Shown here piece after piece: positions 1 to 10,370 of a DNA stretch of 64,000 nucleotides (within the stretch, counting starts at the first letter, position 1; the number at the start of each line of letters is the position of its first letter). Position numbers and translations under genes: made by a program. Source of the DNA: Trichomonas tenax (Eukaryota; Parabasalia; Trichomonadida; Trichomonadidae); NCBI GenBank assembly GCA_023091735.1, contig JALKBU010000107.1, forward strand, positions 1 through 64,000, read 5' to 3'. The notes beneath the pieces are model-generated. The model searched no databases and was not told the origin of the DNA. It was given only the letters and a program-made list of their open reading frames with translations.

Positions 1-180
1 GATCGTTCTTTCAGCTTTTGCTATAGAGTCAGGTGTAGATTTGTTTATTTGTTGTTGTCTAAGTTTTTTTTTTTTTTGTTTGTACGTTATCCACAACCCA
101 ACTCCCCTGTTTTTCCCTCCTCTTCCACGAGATTTTTTTTAAAAAAATAAATTTTAAAAGTAGGAAAAGTAGGGTATTTT

Positions 181-181
<1 letters not shown>

Positions 182-227
<46 letters not shown>
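182..227. repeat. 46-base poly-T tract
   Basis: An uninterrupted run of 46 T residues in intergenic DNA, with a shorter T run just upstream (about 65-77). Read from the other strand it is a poly-A tract, so it could be the tail of a retroposed RNA on the minus strand or simple slippage. No element body or target-site duplication was recognised next to it. Length may be inexact because of homopolymer sequencing error. Confidence 0.9.
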
Positions 228-228
<1 letters not shown>

Positions 229-535
229 TATATGGAATGAAATTTAGAGGCCTTTTGATTGATAAGGGGGTATGCTTGAAATGTAGGGAGTAGTTAAATA
301 TGGGGGTTGACAAAAATTAAAGGATGATTCCTGACAGTTTTTGGTGTTAAACCCTTAATAAAATCAAGTAATGCATTTTCTTAGTTTCATGGATACATCA
401 TATCATAGCAAATCCAAAAATATCAAAAAAATCGGCAACTTTAGACGAACCCTCTCAACAAAAAATAAAGTCTATAAAACCGCAAAATGCAGTTATTTAG
501 CACTACCAAACTGTAGTAAAGTGAATGGCTATGGT

Positions 536-570
536 TGTGCACATTGGCCTTAAAAAGGCCAATGTGCACA
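536..570. repeat. perfect 16-bp hairpin with 3-nt loop
   Basis: Positions 536-551 and 555-570 are perfect inverted repeats around a 3-base AAA loop. The stem is short compared with the array at 42 kb. There is no gene within 1.8 kb, and the run of As in the loop is not a terminator T tract. It may be the core of a small fold-back element. Function unknown. Confidence 0.85.
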
Positions 571-1747
571 AAAGTGACAAGGGCCCTGAGGAGCCCCTCA
601 TATTATAGCTATATTCCATGTTTTAAACATAAGCAGTCTAAAAAGACATAGTGTGAATTGATTTTACTGTTTTTAATGGAAAAATAAATGTTTTCAAAAA
701 TATATATTTTATTCTTTTTTAAAATCTTGATACTGTTTAAAATAAAAGCAAAACATTACTAGCAGCATCCATGTGAGTATTGTACTCTAATATCAGCTGG
801 TAAACAGAGCACGCAAAGTCATCACAAGACACTTTTAGTTTTCTTCATTTAGTAGTTAGTCCTTCATACTTTACTATTCAATTGTAGTTGATTCCGTCCA
901 TTTATTCCTCACAATTTCAAATTTTTTCCTATGATAATTTTAATCATGTGTTTCAAACTAAAAATTAACTTCCATTCATATTGCCTAGATGTGTATATTA
1001 CAATTCTTTAATCATATATACAATATAAGAAAATCAAAACTACCTCAAAAGATTCTCGTTAAATATGCCATTTTTTGTTGCCATTCCTTTATATGAGCTA
1101 TTTGCAATACCACTATCATAGAGCGCATTGTGCGAATTTGAGCATGATTGCTCATGCGCAATTCAATTTTGAGAGGTTTATGATGAATGTGTATTATATC
1201 ACTTTTTAATAAAAAAAAGGTCAGAATAAAAAAATGAGGGAGATCAATGGTTAAAAAGGGTATAAATCAATATAAAGGGGACGTTTTTGGTGGATAAAAC
1301 AGGGGAAATGAGAGAAAAATGGGGGTGATAATAGATAGGGTTTATCAAATTTTATCAGGTGGTAGCTTAAGTATTGCAGGGTAATGAATGAATATTTGGG
1401 GGTTTCGAGTTCGCAATGCGCGATCTGAAAATAGGCAAAATCCGGGCGCATCAAAAAAATACTCAATGCGCACATCCATTCAAAGGCAGCAAAATAACTT
1501 CGAGTTATCTACCTTTCTAGAAAAAGCAAAAAGTTTACATGTCAAAAATGTTATGTAAACAACAAAAATTTGACAAGTAAAATTATTTGTTTCAATTTAT
1601 AAGTAAGTTTAATTTCCTTCATTTTTTTCCTTCCACATTTCTATTACCTCATCTGGAGCATATGTGGAAATAAATTATGTAACTACCTTTATGATTTGTA
1701 TCTCAACATCCGTTGGTAAATGAAGATCGATAATGGTCTTCATCATA
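571..1747. other. intergenic, no gene seen
   Basis: AT-rich DNA with no reading frame that looks coding. The short frames on the minus strand around 1251-1475 have low-complexity, hydrophobic-aromatic composition and no recognisable domain. A TTTACATGTCA motif occurs near 1534. Confidence 0.6.
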
Positions 1748-1823
1748 ACATCGCTTATAAAATAAGCGATGTTAATGGTTTCTTTTAGTTTTTCTAATCC
1801 TAGCATAATTGAACTAGGATTAT
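1748..1823. repeat. two adjacent small hairpins
   Basis: Two inverted repeats follow each other. The first pairs 1748-1758 with 1763-1773 (11 bp, 4-nt loop); the second pairs about 1795-1803 with 1815-1823 (9 bp). Both are perfect. Two short fold-backs side by side resemble, on a smaller scale, the hairpin clusters at 30.5 and 42.3 kb. No function can be assigned. Confidence 0.7.
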
Positions 1824-1883
1824 AGGCTAATGATCTTAACTTTTGTTCAATTTGAAAGCTAGCAGAGATACGTGATTCATTGA

Positions 1884-2032
1884 TGAAGATATCTGCTGAG
1901 AATTGAGGTGATTGATTGTTGAAGATCTGTACTGAGAATGGAGGTAATACATTGATTGCTGAAGATATCTGCTAAGAATGGAAGTAATTGATTGGGTGGC
2001 TATATTATCTGTTGATTGTAGAGGTCATTGAT
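1884..2032. repeat. degenerate ~40-nt tandem repeat, about 3.5 copies
   Basis: Three diverged copies of a roughly 37-44-nt unit built around GAAGATATCTGCTRAGAATG (about 1884-1920, 1921-1960, 1961-1996) with a weaker fourth copy to about 2032. No convincing protein repeat was recognised in any frame, so it is called simply as tandemly repeated intergenic DNA. Confidence 0.7.
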
Positions 2033-2456
2033 TTATTAATGCTTAATCTCTCCTGGTTTTTAAAATCTGTTCGTTTACTACATTAAGTCTTGCCAATCTG
2101 ACACTTTACAAATGTCAGTTTTCTGGGAAGGTGGAGGCCTCGAACAGTTATGTTTTTTTTTTCAGAGGCCTCAGAAAAATTATTTTCATGAAAAGATCTA
2201 ATGATAACTAACAAAACAAAATAACATATTTTCAGTCGAACCTTTCAATTTAAATTTTGCAGAAATTATTTATTAATATGTGTAGATCAATAATTTATGT
2301 AGTTAATTTCACCGCAGTTTTTGTAAATTAATGAAATTTTTGACATTTATTTTAATTTTATGTTTGTTTTAATTAATTTCATCTTGTTTATGCAAAAACA
2401 ACCTCTGATTTGACGTAAAACTCACCTTGAAGGTTCCCGAATTCCAGAACAAGAGT
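2033..2456. other. intergenic; contains a solo copy of the 42-kb terminal repeat core
   Basis: No gene seen. Around 2092-2108 the sequence AATCTGACACTTTACAA matches the core of the inverted repeat that flanks the hairpin array at 42.1-43.25 kb. No partner copy in inverted orientation was found nearby. A short palindromic pair (GAGGCCTC) lies near 2130-2165. Confidence 0.5.
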
Positions 2457-4162
2457 ATGGCCAATGATACATGGCTAAATGAGAGATTTGTCGATCATGA
2501 TTATGATTACAAAGTGTTTGACATTCAAAACGCCCCAATAAAAGATTTTTCGAGCTGTGCTATTACGATAAAGAACAGCAAGTTTACTCAAAATTTAGGT
2601 TTTGATCCTTCAATTTCGATTGAATGCGGCGGAGCATTGTATGCGGCCAATTCCTCCATTCAAGTCTCTCAAAACACCTCTTTCGTAGACAATTGCGCTG
2701 GAGTTGGAGGTGCTGTCGCTTTACTCTTAACTCAAGTATTTTGCTCACGTATAAAATTCAATGAGAATACAACGTTTAAGTATGCAGGAGCCATTTATTT
2801 CCAGGGGAAGGAGAAAAAAGTGTATAGGTTACAATGTTTGAACACAGAATTTATCAATAATAATACCGCAGAGACAGGAGGTGCTATTTTGATGACAGTC
2901 GTAGATGACTCTTCTTTCCAATCGTGTATATTCAATAAAAACACAGCCAGATTGGCTGGTGGAGCTGTTCAAGTGTACAATACCCCAACTTTCTTTTCTA
3001 AAACGAAATTCACGGAGAACACAATCAAAAGGAGAACAGCAAAGGTCAATGATAAAGATTTCAACACCGTTGTTACTGGTTTTCGTTCTCGTGGTGGTGG
3101 CGCAATTTGTTTCATTTTTGGTGAATTATCAAGTGTTTATGCAAAGACATTTACATCAACAACGCACACTCTTGTAACACAGGAGTGCTGTTTCTCTAAA
3201 AACAGCGTTGATTTTGATATTAATTATAATTTCTTGGCAACTGGTCTTTCACCATCTCATGACATATTATTCGAAGGAGACACAAAGTGGGATTCGATCC
3301 AGGACTCAATTATTGCAGATCAGCTTCATTTTTCATCAAGAAAAAGATTTTGGAAAGATTCATCGCTTTCATATATTTCCATCAACTGAACGATTCCAGA
3401 TCCATCATGTCCTCTCGTGGAAGTGAAGAAAGGAGCTTCCGTCATTGAGTTCGCTTCAGGAAAATCATCACCGCAATCATCCACTTCTGTAGTTCCAAAT
3501 CCAGCAACATTCACATTCCAGGCAACGCCGATCAGCAGATTACCAAAACCAACAGAATCTAAGAATGAAGTCGTTTTGTCGATTCAAAGCCAACGTATTT
3601 CACGCCAATCACAGAAATCGCATCTCGTCCTGCTTCTTTGTCGCACAGCACTCAGAATGAAGCGCAGAAAACTGTGACAATACTCACGGAAATCTTAAAG
3701 CGATCGCTCACTGAGTCAATAGTCCAAACAGCGATATCACACAACGGAACAATAACATTTGTTGATTCTATGACATATGTTATCACCTACGTTAAAACTA
3801 TGTCTGAAACAATTACTTTTGTTGTCATCGAAATCAATGAACAACAATCTCAGATCGGTGGGATTCCTGCTGTTCAATTCATCGTTCTCATTGTCCTCGG
3901 ACTTGTTGCGGCCGTTGCTGTTGCTATGATTGGTATGTATCTATGGAGGTCAGTCGAGAACAAAGAGAAGGATGATGACGACACAGAACAAGAATCAATC
4001 AAAGACATCACAGAAATCGGAAGAATCGAAGAGAGAATCTATGAGGATCGTACAATTGATACTCGCGATAATGAAAAGACACAAGCAATATTGGCTATTA
4101 ATTGTTATGTTTTAAATAAAAAATTGTGTTTGCTTAGAATTCGTATAAATACAATTTTATAA
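2427..4162 (+). pseudogene. broken Pmp-like (polymorphic membrane protein-like) surface protein gene
   Basis: The first part (2427-3389) has the repeated GGA[ILV] and FxxN signatures of chlamydial-type polymorphic membrane proteins, a family also expanded in Trichomonas surface proteins. The frame opens without an ATG or signal peptide (first in-frame ATG at 2457), so the 5' end is missing. A TGA at 3387-3389 interrupts the frame, which then continues to about 3640; the remainder is in another frame (3638-4162). That last part encodes one transmembrane segment (about residues 77-102 of the frame, Val/Ala/Leu-rich) followed by a charged cytoplasmic tail, the usual end of these type I proteins. 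One stop, one frameshift and a missing start together indicate a pseudogene; sequencing error could explain one break but not all three. Confidence 0.75.
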
Positions 4163-4202
4163 CATAAAAAACAAAAACATGAAATATATTTTTTCATTAA
4201 AA

Positions 4203-7200
4203 TTATAAAGCTGATGCTGCATTATCATTCTGTTCTTCTGGAGCTTGATTTTCTTCATTTTGGTGTTGTTGTTCAGGAATTTCTTCGTTTTGTTGTGTTT
4301 CTACTTCATTTTGAAGTAACTGATCTTCTTGAATATCATTTGAGTCTCCTGCTGTTTTGTGCTCGAGAGTCTTCCTCACCTCGTCCTCGTTGAGTGGCTC
4401 TGGATGTTCGATCTGATCGCTGTTGAAGTCGTCACTTCTGAGGTTTATTTGTATCCTTCGCAGGATTTCGTCAACAGATGCTCCGTTGCGTGAAATTTGA
4501 GATTGTTCTTCATCTTCTTCATGGCTCTGATAATCTGCACGAAAACCATCTTCTTCCTGACTTTCTTGGCGATCTTCGAGGAGTCCATATTCTTCTCTGT
4601 GAATTGGACTTCCGCTCAAGTTATCCATCTCATAATTCTTGCTTGTGTGCTGAATATCGATCTTAGTTTCATTCTCTTTTACTCCCTCAACATTTTGTTC
4701 CTCGTTTTCGTTTTCTTGATTTTCGATCGGTTCTTGTGGATTTATTTCAGCGTTTTGATCATAAGTTTGATTCTGATTTTCTTCTTGATTCTCATAATAA
4801 GTGTTCTGGTTATCAGTAACGCTTTGATCCTCTGTTTGAGGTTCTTCGTTGTTTTGGAATGTGAAGAGAGGTGGATTTCCACTATCCATTAAAATATCGA
4901 TTGAACGATTATCATTTATATCCTCGTCAATAATTTTTTCCTGTCTGTTTTCTTCATTGTTTCCTTCTTCTTGAATTTGCTCTATTGCTTCATCGTTTTG
5001 ATTTTCTTCATTTATTTCTTCATTTTGATTAATTTCATTTATTTCGTTGTCAATTAGTGATTGCTGAGCTTCTGTTTGTTCTTGTTGTGAATCTTGATTT
5101 CCATCAAATTCGCGAGTTTCGACAATCATTGAATCAATGTAATCCTGGTTTTGATTCTCCATATTTGATTGAACCATTGGAATCTCTTGTTCATGATTTT
5201 CATTCATTATATCTTCATTATATTGATTTTCCATTGTTGTTTCAACATTCTCTTCATTCTCTTCATTTTCTTGATTTTCCATTAAGACTTCAATATTTTC
5301 TCGGTTCTCTTGATTTTCCATTGATGTTTCGATATTCTCTTGATTGTCATTTTGATCATTGATTTCTTCATTTTGATTCCTTTCTTCATTTGTTTCTTCT
5401 TCCATTTGCTGAACTTCATTCGCTACGTTTTCTCCAACATTGACTGCTGTGGCATCTTGTTGTTCTCCATTTACTTCTTCTTGATATTCCTCAACTTGTT
5501 GTTCTTCATTGACTTCTTCTTGATGTTGTTCGTTTGTTTCTTCTTGATGTTCTTCATTTACTTCTTCTTGATGTTCTTCGTTTGTTTCTTCTTGATGTTC
5601 TTCGTATGTTGCATTATCATTTTGAGACTGTCCATCTTCGGCGGCATTTTGAGGTTCTTGATTCTGTTGTTCTTTTGTTTCTTCGTCAGTTGAATTTGAA
5701 GGTTGGTAATGCGAAGGAATCTCTTCAACAACGTTATTTCTCAAAGTGTGAACTCCAGAAGTAATGAGAGCCTCTGATTCAAGGTATTTAAGGATGTCAT
5801 CATTTGCTTGTTGACCACTTTCTGCATTCATTGCTCCGATAGTTTCAACGGAGATCTTTGGAGTAGGTTGAACTTCTTGTGATTCAACAGAGATAGCGAT
5901 CGGCTGCGATGGTCGAATTTCTTCAGATTCAACAGAAAGAATAATTGGCTTAAAAGGCTGAACTGGCTCTGGTTCTTTTGCCGGCTCTTCAGCTTGTTCT
6001 TCAGAAGTTGTTTCATTCGTAGATTCTTTGTATTCTTCTTCTTGCTGCTGTTCAGAATGATAAGAAGAAGATGATGATTCAGTGGATGATTGACCAGAAG
6101 AATAAGCTTCGTATTCACCGGAACTTTCATCAGAAGAATCTTCTGCTGGCTCTTCTGACGACGTTGACTGAGCTTCCTCTGATGAATAATCATCCGCAGA
6201 AGCTTGTTTTCTGCCTCTAGAAGGCCCTGGTGTTTCTTCAGTCTCTTCGATTCCGATTTGACTCATCTTTCCGAACTTGAAGACGGACTTCTTGAAGTTG
6301 CTGATTGTGTCATCGAGATATGATGGAACTCCAAGTTCATTGTATGATGCGCTTTCTATGTCGTAATTGCATGTGAAATCAATGAAAACAGTAAAAACAC
6401 GCTGGAACTTTTGAAGCCACTTGCGAATGACGTTCTTTCTCCTCAATATATCTGCACCGCTATGATCTGGAAGAACTCCTGATATTTCAGCGTTTAGATA
6501 ATTTAATTCTTTTAGTTCGCAGATAATTCTATCATCCATGTAACTGAATTTCATGAAATTCTCATGGCCGTTGAATTTGCGCATCATGTACGTGAACAAG
6601 AACAAGAAGAAACCGCGGGAAGTTCCAGGATGCTCTTTAACACAATCCTCTAAATCCATTGCTCTGAAGTATATCTTAACGCACTTCTTAACATCGATCA
6701 TTGTCGGAGGAACTTCAGGAAGTTTGTACTCCGATGGACGTATTTCTGGAAGCAAATTATTTGGAATGATGAGTTCTGCATAATGGCCTTGTTTCAGCTT
6801 TCTGACGAGACCGCTGTACTTTGTACTGATTTGTTCAGGTGATAATATCTTGAAATGATTGTAAGCGATGCTCCACATGTTAGAGGATTGTCTATATCTG
6901 CTAACGAAGTTGAGCAGAGCTTGCTTGTTGAGTTTGCCTGCTGTTGATGGTTTAAGCATCTCGAGAGTCATTTCTTTGACTGTTTGCATTAAGAATATTG
7001 GAATGGATTCGTTATCAGAATCAATTCTGATCCTTGAATGAGGATTATGCGAAAGCTTCTCGCAGAACTTCATCATCAACTCTTTGTTGGAAGCCAAAAG
7101 TTTTGTGAGAGATTCAATTCTTTCGTTGCACATTTCAACTGTTTTATCGCCAACGAGTTCTTCTAAATCCTCATTAGCGTAATATGCTAAGAAGATCTTT

Positions 7201-10200
7201 CTTTCCTGTGAAACATCCCACTGTCCATATTGATTTGTAAGATTCCTAATGACGTAGTTAAGAATAAACATTGCATAACCTTTAGACATTCCTGAAATGG
7301 ATTCTGAAAGTTTGTCCAAATCACCATTGAACTTATAATACGATTGAATGATTGTTGCTGCTCTGACAGTCTTCTTGTCGATATTAACACTTGGGGCTGG
7401 AGGCTGTTGCTCAACCGGCTGCAACTGAGGGACTGGTTGAGGCTTTGGTTGCTTCGGCTGTTGATGCTGATGATGAACAACAAATTCGCTTTTTAGCGCA
7501 TCAGGAATAACGACATCAGTGAGTTGTCCTTTCCTGTATTGACTCAAAAGATATTTATAGTGTTGAATGAGCTCTCTTGCGTTTCTTCCAGGGAAATAAA
7601 TCGCAATGAGATTGAACTTATTCGGATCGTCTATGTTTTCAGCAACTTTATTGAGTATCAATTGGTTATCTTGCTTCGTGTATATTGTCTTGAGAGCGAA
7701 GTTTTGTGGATCATTTGCTTTAGATGAATTAAAGCATTGGTGGCTCTTTGCAGCCTTGACTAAGTTTGGCAAATAACTTGGGACGAAGTTCTCGCTGAGT
7801 TTGGCGTTCTCCATATTAAAACTCTTCGATGCTTGAAGAATGTTCGTCAGATTTGATATCTTTGAAGAGAGCAATCTCAAAATATACAACTTTCTGTTCA
7901 CGACGTGTCTTTGAGTCTTTGATGGATTATATCTCGAATAATCTTTAAGAGGTTCGTCATTGTACATCATTTCGAGGAGAATTCTGTCTTCTATTGGTGT
8001 CCAATCTTTGAATGTCGGATCCTGAGAATACTTCTTATTGAATCTATTCAGCATGTAAACAATGACATATGAAATATATCCAATGGAGTATTCGGAAAAA
8101 CTTTCATGGATCTTATAAATATTATAGTTATTCATGATGTACTGTTCAAGCAGTCTTGAAACGTTGATAACTTGATCAGGAAGCTCTGGGAAGTCGTATT
8201 TATATTTGCCGTCGAATGGTTTGAAGTACTCTTTGAGATTATCAGGAATATTGAGGTCCTTCCTTCCATTGCATTTAACATCATAAACAATTTCATCCCA
8301 TCTCGCAGATAGATGATAAGCAGTGATACTTTCGAACATTTCAGCAGCAGTATCGAGGTCTGGTTCACCTCCTGTCATCGTCTTTGAAACAACATCAACT
8401 AGTTGTTGATCAGTGAAATCACCTTTGATTGTATCGATCGTCGAATCAGAATGTGGTTGTTTTTGCTGTTCAGGTGGTTCGCTATTAGCATCAGATGGTT
8501 CTTGAGATCCTATTACTGCAATAACATTTGGACATTTCAGGAAATTATCGGGAATCCTCAAATATCCGATTTCATTATTTTTGATCTTTTCAGCTAAAAA
8601 CTTAAATCTGTTGATGCATGCTTGTGGCTTTCTCCTAGTTAGCATTCCCGAAGCAATGTTGTATGCTGATCTATCATTATTTGCACATATGACGTCAATG
8701 AGAACTTGATCTTCTTCTTTGAGCCATTCAACTTTAGGACGTCCTGGTCTGCCTCTCTTTGGAGGATTTCCTGGTGGGTTTTCTTGCTTCTGTTGAGTTT
8801 GCGCTTGTTGTGGTTTAGGTGCTGATTCAGTTTGTTTCTTCTGTTCAGCTGGCTTAGGTGGATTTTGTGGTTGAATAATTGGAGCTTTGGGTTGCGATTG
8901 TTGTTGAACAGGAGCGAGAGGAATTGGAACTTGTTTCATTTCCGCGAGTTTGACTTCATTGATGAAATTGTAGTAATCCATTACATTGATGGCAACAGGA
9001 TATTCTATTTGTGGCTGCGCCGGCGGCTGGTTCGTTGATTCATTAACTTCAGTGATTCTTGATTCAGCTGATAATCTCTCAATTAATTTTGGAAGATATG
9101 ATGGAATTCCATTATCGAGATATGTTGTGCCGCTGATATCCAATGGTTCACTAAAAATTGATGGTAATAAAGTAATAATTGGCGATGAAATCAATATAAA
9201 TTTAATCAATGTGATTTCATCATTAATATTTTCATCAGAATGTGTTTTTGCTAATTGTTTGCGAATTTTTAATGAAGCCAGTGAATTGTCGAATATAGAA
9301 TAAATCATTTCAGCTAAATAACGAATTTCTAGATCGGACCAGTCTTCATCTGCATTAAATTTCATTAATTTTCGAGATATATAGTAAAGAATAAAAGCTA
9401 AATAACCATGCGAATAATTTGGGAATACATTTTGCAAATCTTTAATATTTCGTTGCGATTTAATAAATTTATCACATAAACTAACGATATCAATTATTTC
9501 TTGTGGAAGATCTAGAACAATAATTTCATTTGCTGTTTCTGGTTGATTTCTGTTAAACACTGAACCTTGTAGAAGAGTTTCTGGAATATTAAAATTTATT
9601 TCTTGTTTGTTTTTGATATCACTCAGCATTGTGTAAATGGATCTTTTTATAGCTACATCTGTAAATTGTGGGAATTGTTCTCGTAAAACTGTCCAAACGT
9701 TTTTCGAATTTTTATTTAGTGCATATGCATCAATTAGTTGTTGGTTCATTGATGGATCAATTGGTAGTGAAAAAGATGGGATTGTTTGAAAAGTCGAGAA
9801 GTTAGATTTTGTAATGTTAAATTTATTATCAAACTCGTTGAGATCTAATTCCGAATTTGTATTTGTTTGTTGTTCTTCAGAATCTTCTGGATTCTCCGTT
9901 GTAATTTTTTCGATTTTAACACACGATTTATTGATTAGAATTTCCAAAGCTTGTTGTATGCTATTATTTGACTTCTGCATAGCGTTTACTATTTGATCTT
10001 CTTGGAATCCGAGGTTCTTAAGGAATGAAATATGCGATTTATCTGTTTGTTGAATTTTTAGGAATTTGAATTTGGACTCAGATTCAACGATATGGCAGAT
10101 AGCGACTGAATTCTTTTCAGGGAAGAACGAAGAGTAAACTTGAAAATCTTTAATTTCGATGTTACCTTTATAAATATGAAGATTTTGAATAGAAACGTGT

Positions 10201-10370
10201 AGAATATTCGAAATTGCGACCTTTACTCCATAAATTGTCGTGTAGTTGTCAACTGACACAAACAGTGATAGGTTAAAAGGAGAAAGAATGGTAATCTTCA
10301 TTGTCACTTTTTGAAATTGATCACCTATTATTTTGATTATGTCCGATTTCCTCATAAATAATATTACCAT
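4203..10370 (-). CDS. 2055-aa Ubl-UBA-AT-hook-SANT/Myb-like repeat protein, likely nuclear
   Basis: Not assignable to a named family. Residues ~24-95 look like a ubiquitin-like domain and ~112-148 like a UBA helix bundle (hydrophobic LKNLGF start, then an alternating helical pattern). An AT-hook-like RGRPGRPK lies at 539-546, directly before a SANT/Myb-like segment (548-595). From about residue 200 to 1330 a composite module recurs about four times: a helical part with a GY..F.L.Y..R pattern, a W..ED-type SANT-like segment, a VPSYLP-like linker, and a second SANT-like segment ending in a viIP motif. Residues from ~1390 to the end are acidic and Gln/Asn/Glu-rich with tandem repeats. The combination suggests a DNA- or chromatin-associated protein with ubiquitin-linked regulation; this is inference. 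Start: the first ATG is at 10370, but the Ubl begins at Met24 (10301), which may be the true start. Confidence 0.85.
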   Translation of the reverse strand: MVILFMRKSDIIKIIGDQFQKVTMKITILSPFNLSLFVSVDNYTTIYGVKVAISNILHVSIQNLHIYKGNIEIKDFQVYSSFFPEKNSVAICHIVESESKFKFLKIQQTDKSHISFLKNLGFQEDQIVNAMQKSNNSIQQALEILINKSCVKIEKITTENPEDSEEQQTNTNSELDLNEFDNKFNITKSNFSTFQTIPSFSLPIDPSMNQQLIDAYALNKNSKNVWTVLREQFPQFTDVAIKRSIYTMLSDIKNKQEINFNIPETLLQGSVFNRNQPETANEIIVLDLPQEIIDIVSLCDKFIKSQRNIKDLQNVFPNYSHGYLAFILYYISRKLMKFNADEDWSDLEIRYLAEMIYSIFDNSLASLKIRKQLAKTHSDENINDEITLIKFILISSPIITLLPSIFSEPLDISGTTYLDNGIPSYLPKLIERLSAESRITEVNESTNQPPAQPQIEYPVAINVMDYYNFINEVKLAEMKQVPIPLAPVQQQSQPKAPIIQPQNPPKPAEQKKQTESAPKPQQAQTQQKQENPPGNPPKRGRPGRPKVEWLKEEDQVLIDVICANNDRSAYNIASGMLTRRKPQACINRFKFLAEKIKNNEIGYLRIPDNFLKCPNVIAVIGSQEPSDANSEPPEQQKQPHSDSTIDTIKGDFTDQQLVDVVSKTMTGGEPDLDTAAEMFESITAYHLSARWDEIVYDVKCNGRKDLNIPDNLKEYFKPFDGKYKYDFPELPDQVINVSRLLEQYIMNNYNIYKIHESFSEYSIGYISYVIVYMLNRFNKKYSQDPTFKDWTPIEDRILLEMMYNDEPLKDYSRYNPSKTQRHVVNRKLYILRLLSSKISNLTNILQASKSFNMENAKLSENFVPSYLPNLVKAAKSHQCFNSSKANDPQNFALKTIYTKQDNQLILNKVAENIDDPNKFNLIAIYFPGRNARELIQHYKYLLSQYRKGQLTDVVIPDALKSEFVVHHQHQQPKQPKPQPVPQLQPVEQQPPAPSVNIDKKTVRAATIIQSYYKFNGDLDKLSESISGMSKGYAMFILNYVIRNLTNQYGQWDVSQERKIFLAYYANEDLEELVGDKTVEMCNERIESLTKLLASNKELMMKFCEKLSHNPHSRIRIDSDNESIPIFLMQTVKEMTLEMLKPSTAGKLNKQALLNFVSRYRQSSNMWSIAYNHFKILSPEQISTKYSGLVRKLKQGHYAELIIPNNLLPEIRPSEYKLPEVPPTMIDVKKCVKIYFRAMDLEDCVKEHPGTSRGFFLFLFTYMMRKFNGHENFMKFSYMDDRIICELKELNYLNAEISGVLPDHSGADILRRKNVIRKWLQKFQRVFTVFIDFTCNYDIESASYNELGVPSYLDDTISNFKKSVFKFGKMSQIGIEETEETPGPSRGRKQASADDYSSEEAQSTSSEEPAEDSSDESSGEYEAYSSGQSSTESSSSSYHSEQQQEEEYKESTNETTSEEQAEEPAKEPEPVQPFKPIILSVESEEIRPSQPIAISVESQEVQPTPKISVETIGAMNAESGQQANDDILKYLESEALITSGVHTLRNNVVEEIPSHYQPSNSTDEETKEQQNQEPQNAAEDGQSQNDNATYEEHQEETNEEHQEEVNEEHQEETNEQHQEEVNEEQQVEEYQEEVNGEQQDATAVNVGENVANEVQQMEEETNEERNQNEEINDQNDNQENIETSMENQENRENIEVLMENQENEENEENVETTMENQYNEDIMNENHEQEIPMVQSNMENQNQDYIDSMIVETREFDGNQDSQQEQTEAQQSLIDNEINEINQNEEINEENQNDEAIEQIQEEGNNEENRQEKIIDEDINDNRSIDILMDSGNPPLFTFQNNEEPQTEDQSVTDNQNTYYENQEENQNQTYDQNAEINPQEPIENQENENEEQNVEGVKENETKIDIQHTSKNYEMDNLSGSPIHREEYGLLEDRQESQEEDGFRADYQSHEEDEEQSQISRNGASVDEILRRIQINLRSDDFNSDQIEHPEPLNEDEVRKTLEHKTAGDSNDIQEDQLLQNEVETQQNEEIPEQQHQNEENQAPEEQNDNAASAL
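5495..5612 (-). repeat. 27-nt tandem repeats inside the acidic tail coding region
   Basis: The coding strand repeats a ~27-nt unit four times, giving nine-residue peptide repeats of the type EEHQEE(V/T)N. They lie in the Gln/Glu-rich C-terminal part of the 2055-aa protein. Near-identical copies at the DNA level indicate recent slippage or unequal crossing-over, so copy number probably varies between strains. Confidence 0.8.

Noticed and set aside
3387..3389. TGA as a recoded (readthrough) codon in the Pmp-like gene
   Set aside because: Other genes here (phosphoglycerate mutase, for example) end in TGA at the expected length, and the same locus also has a frameshift and no start, so ordinary decay explains it better.
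4478..5764. Plus-strand hydrophobic frames (Phe/Leu-rich) as membrane proteins
   Set aside because: They are antisense to the Gln/Glu/Asn-rich tail of the 2055-aa protein; the Phe/Leu content is the mirror of GAA/CAA codons.
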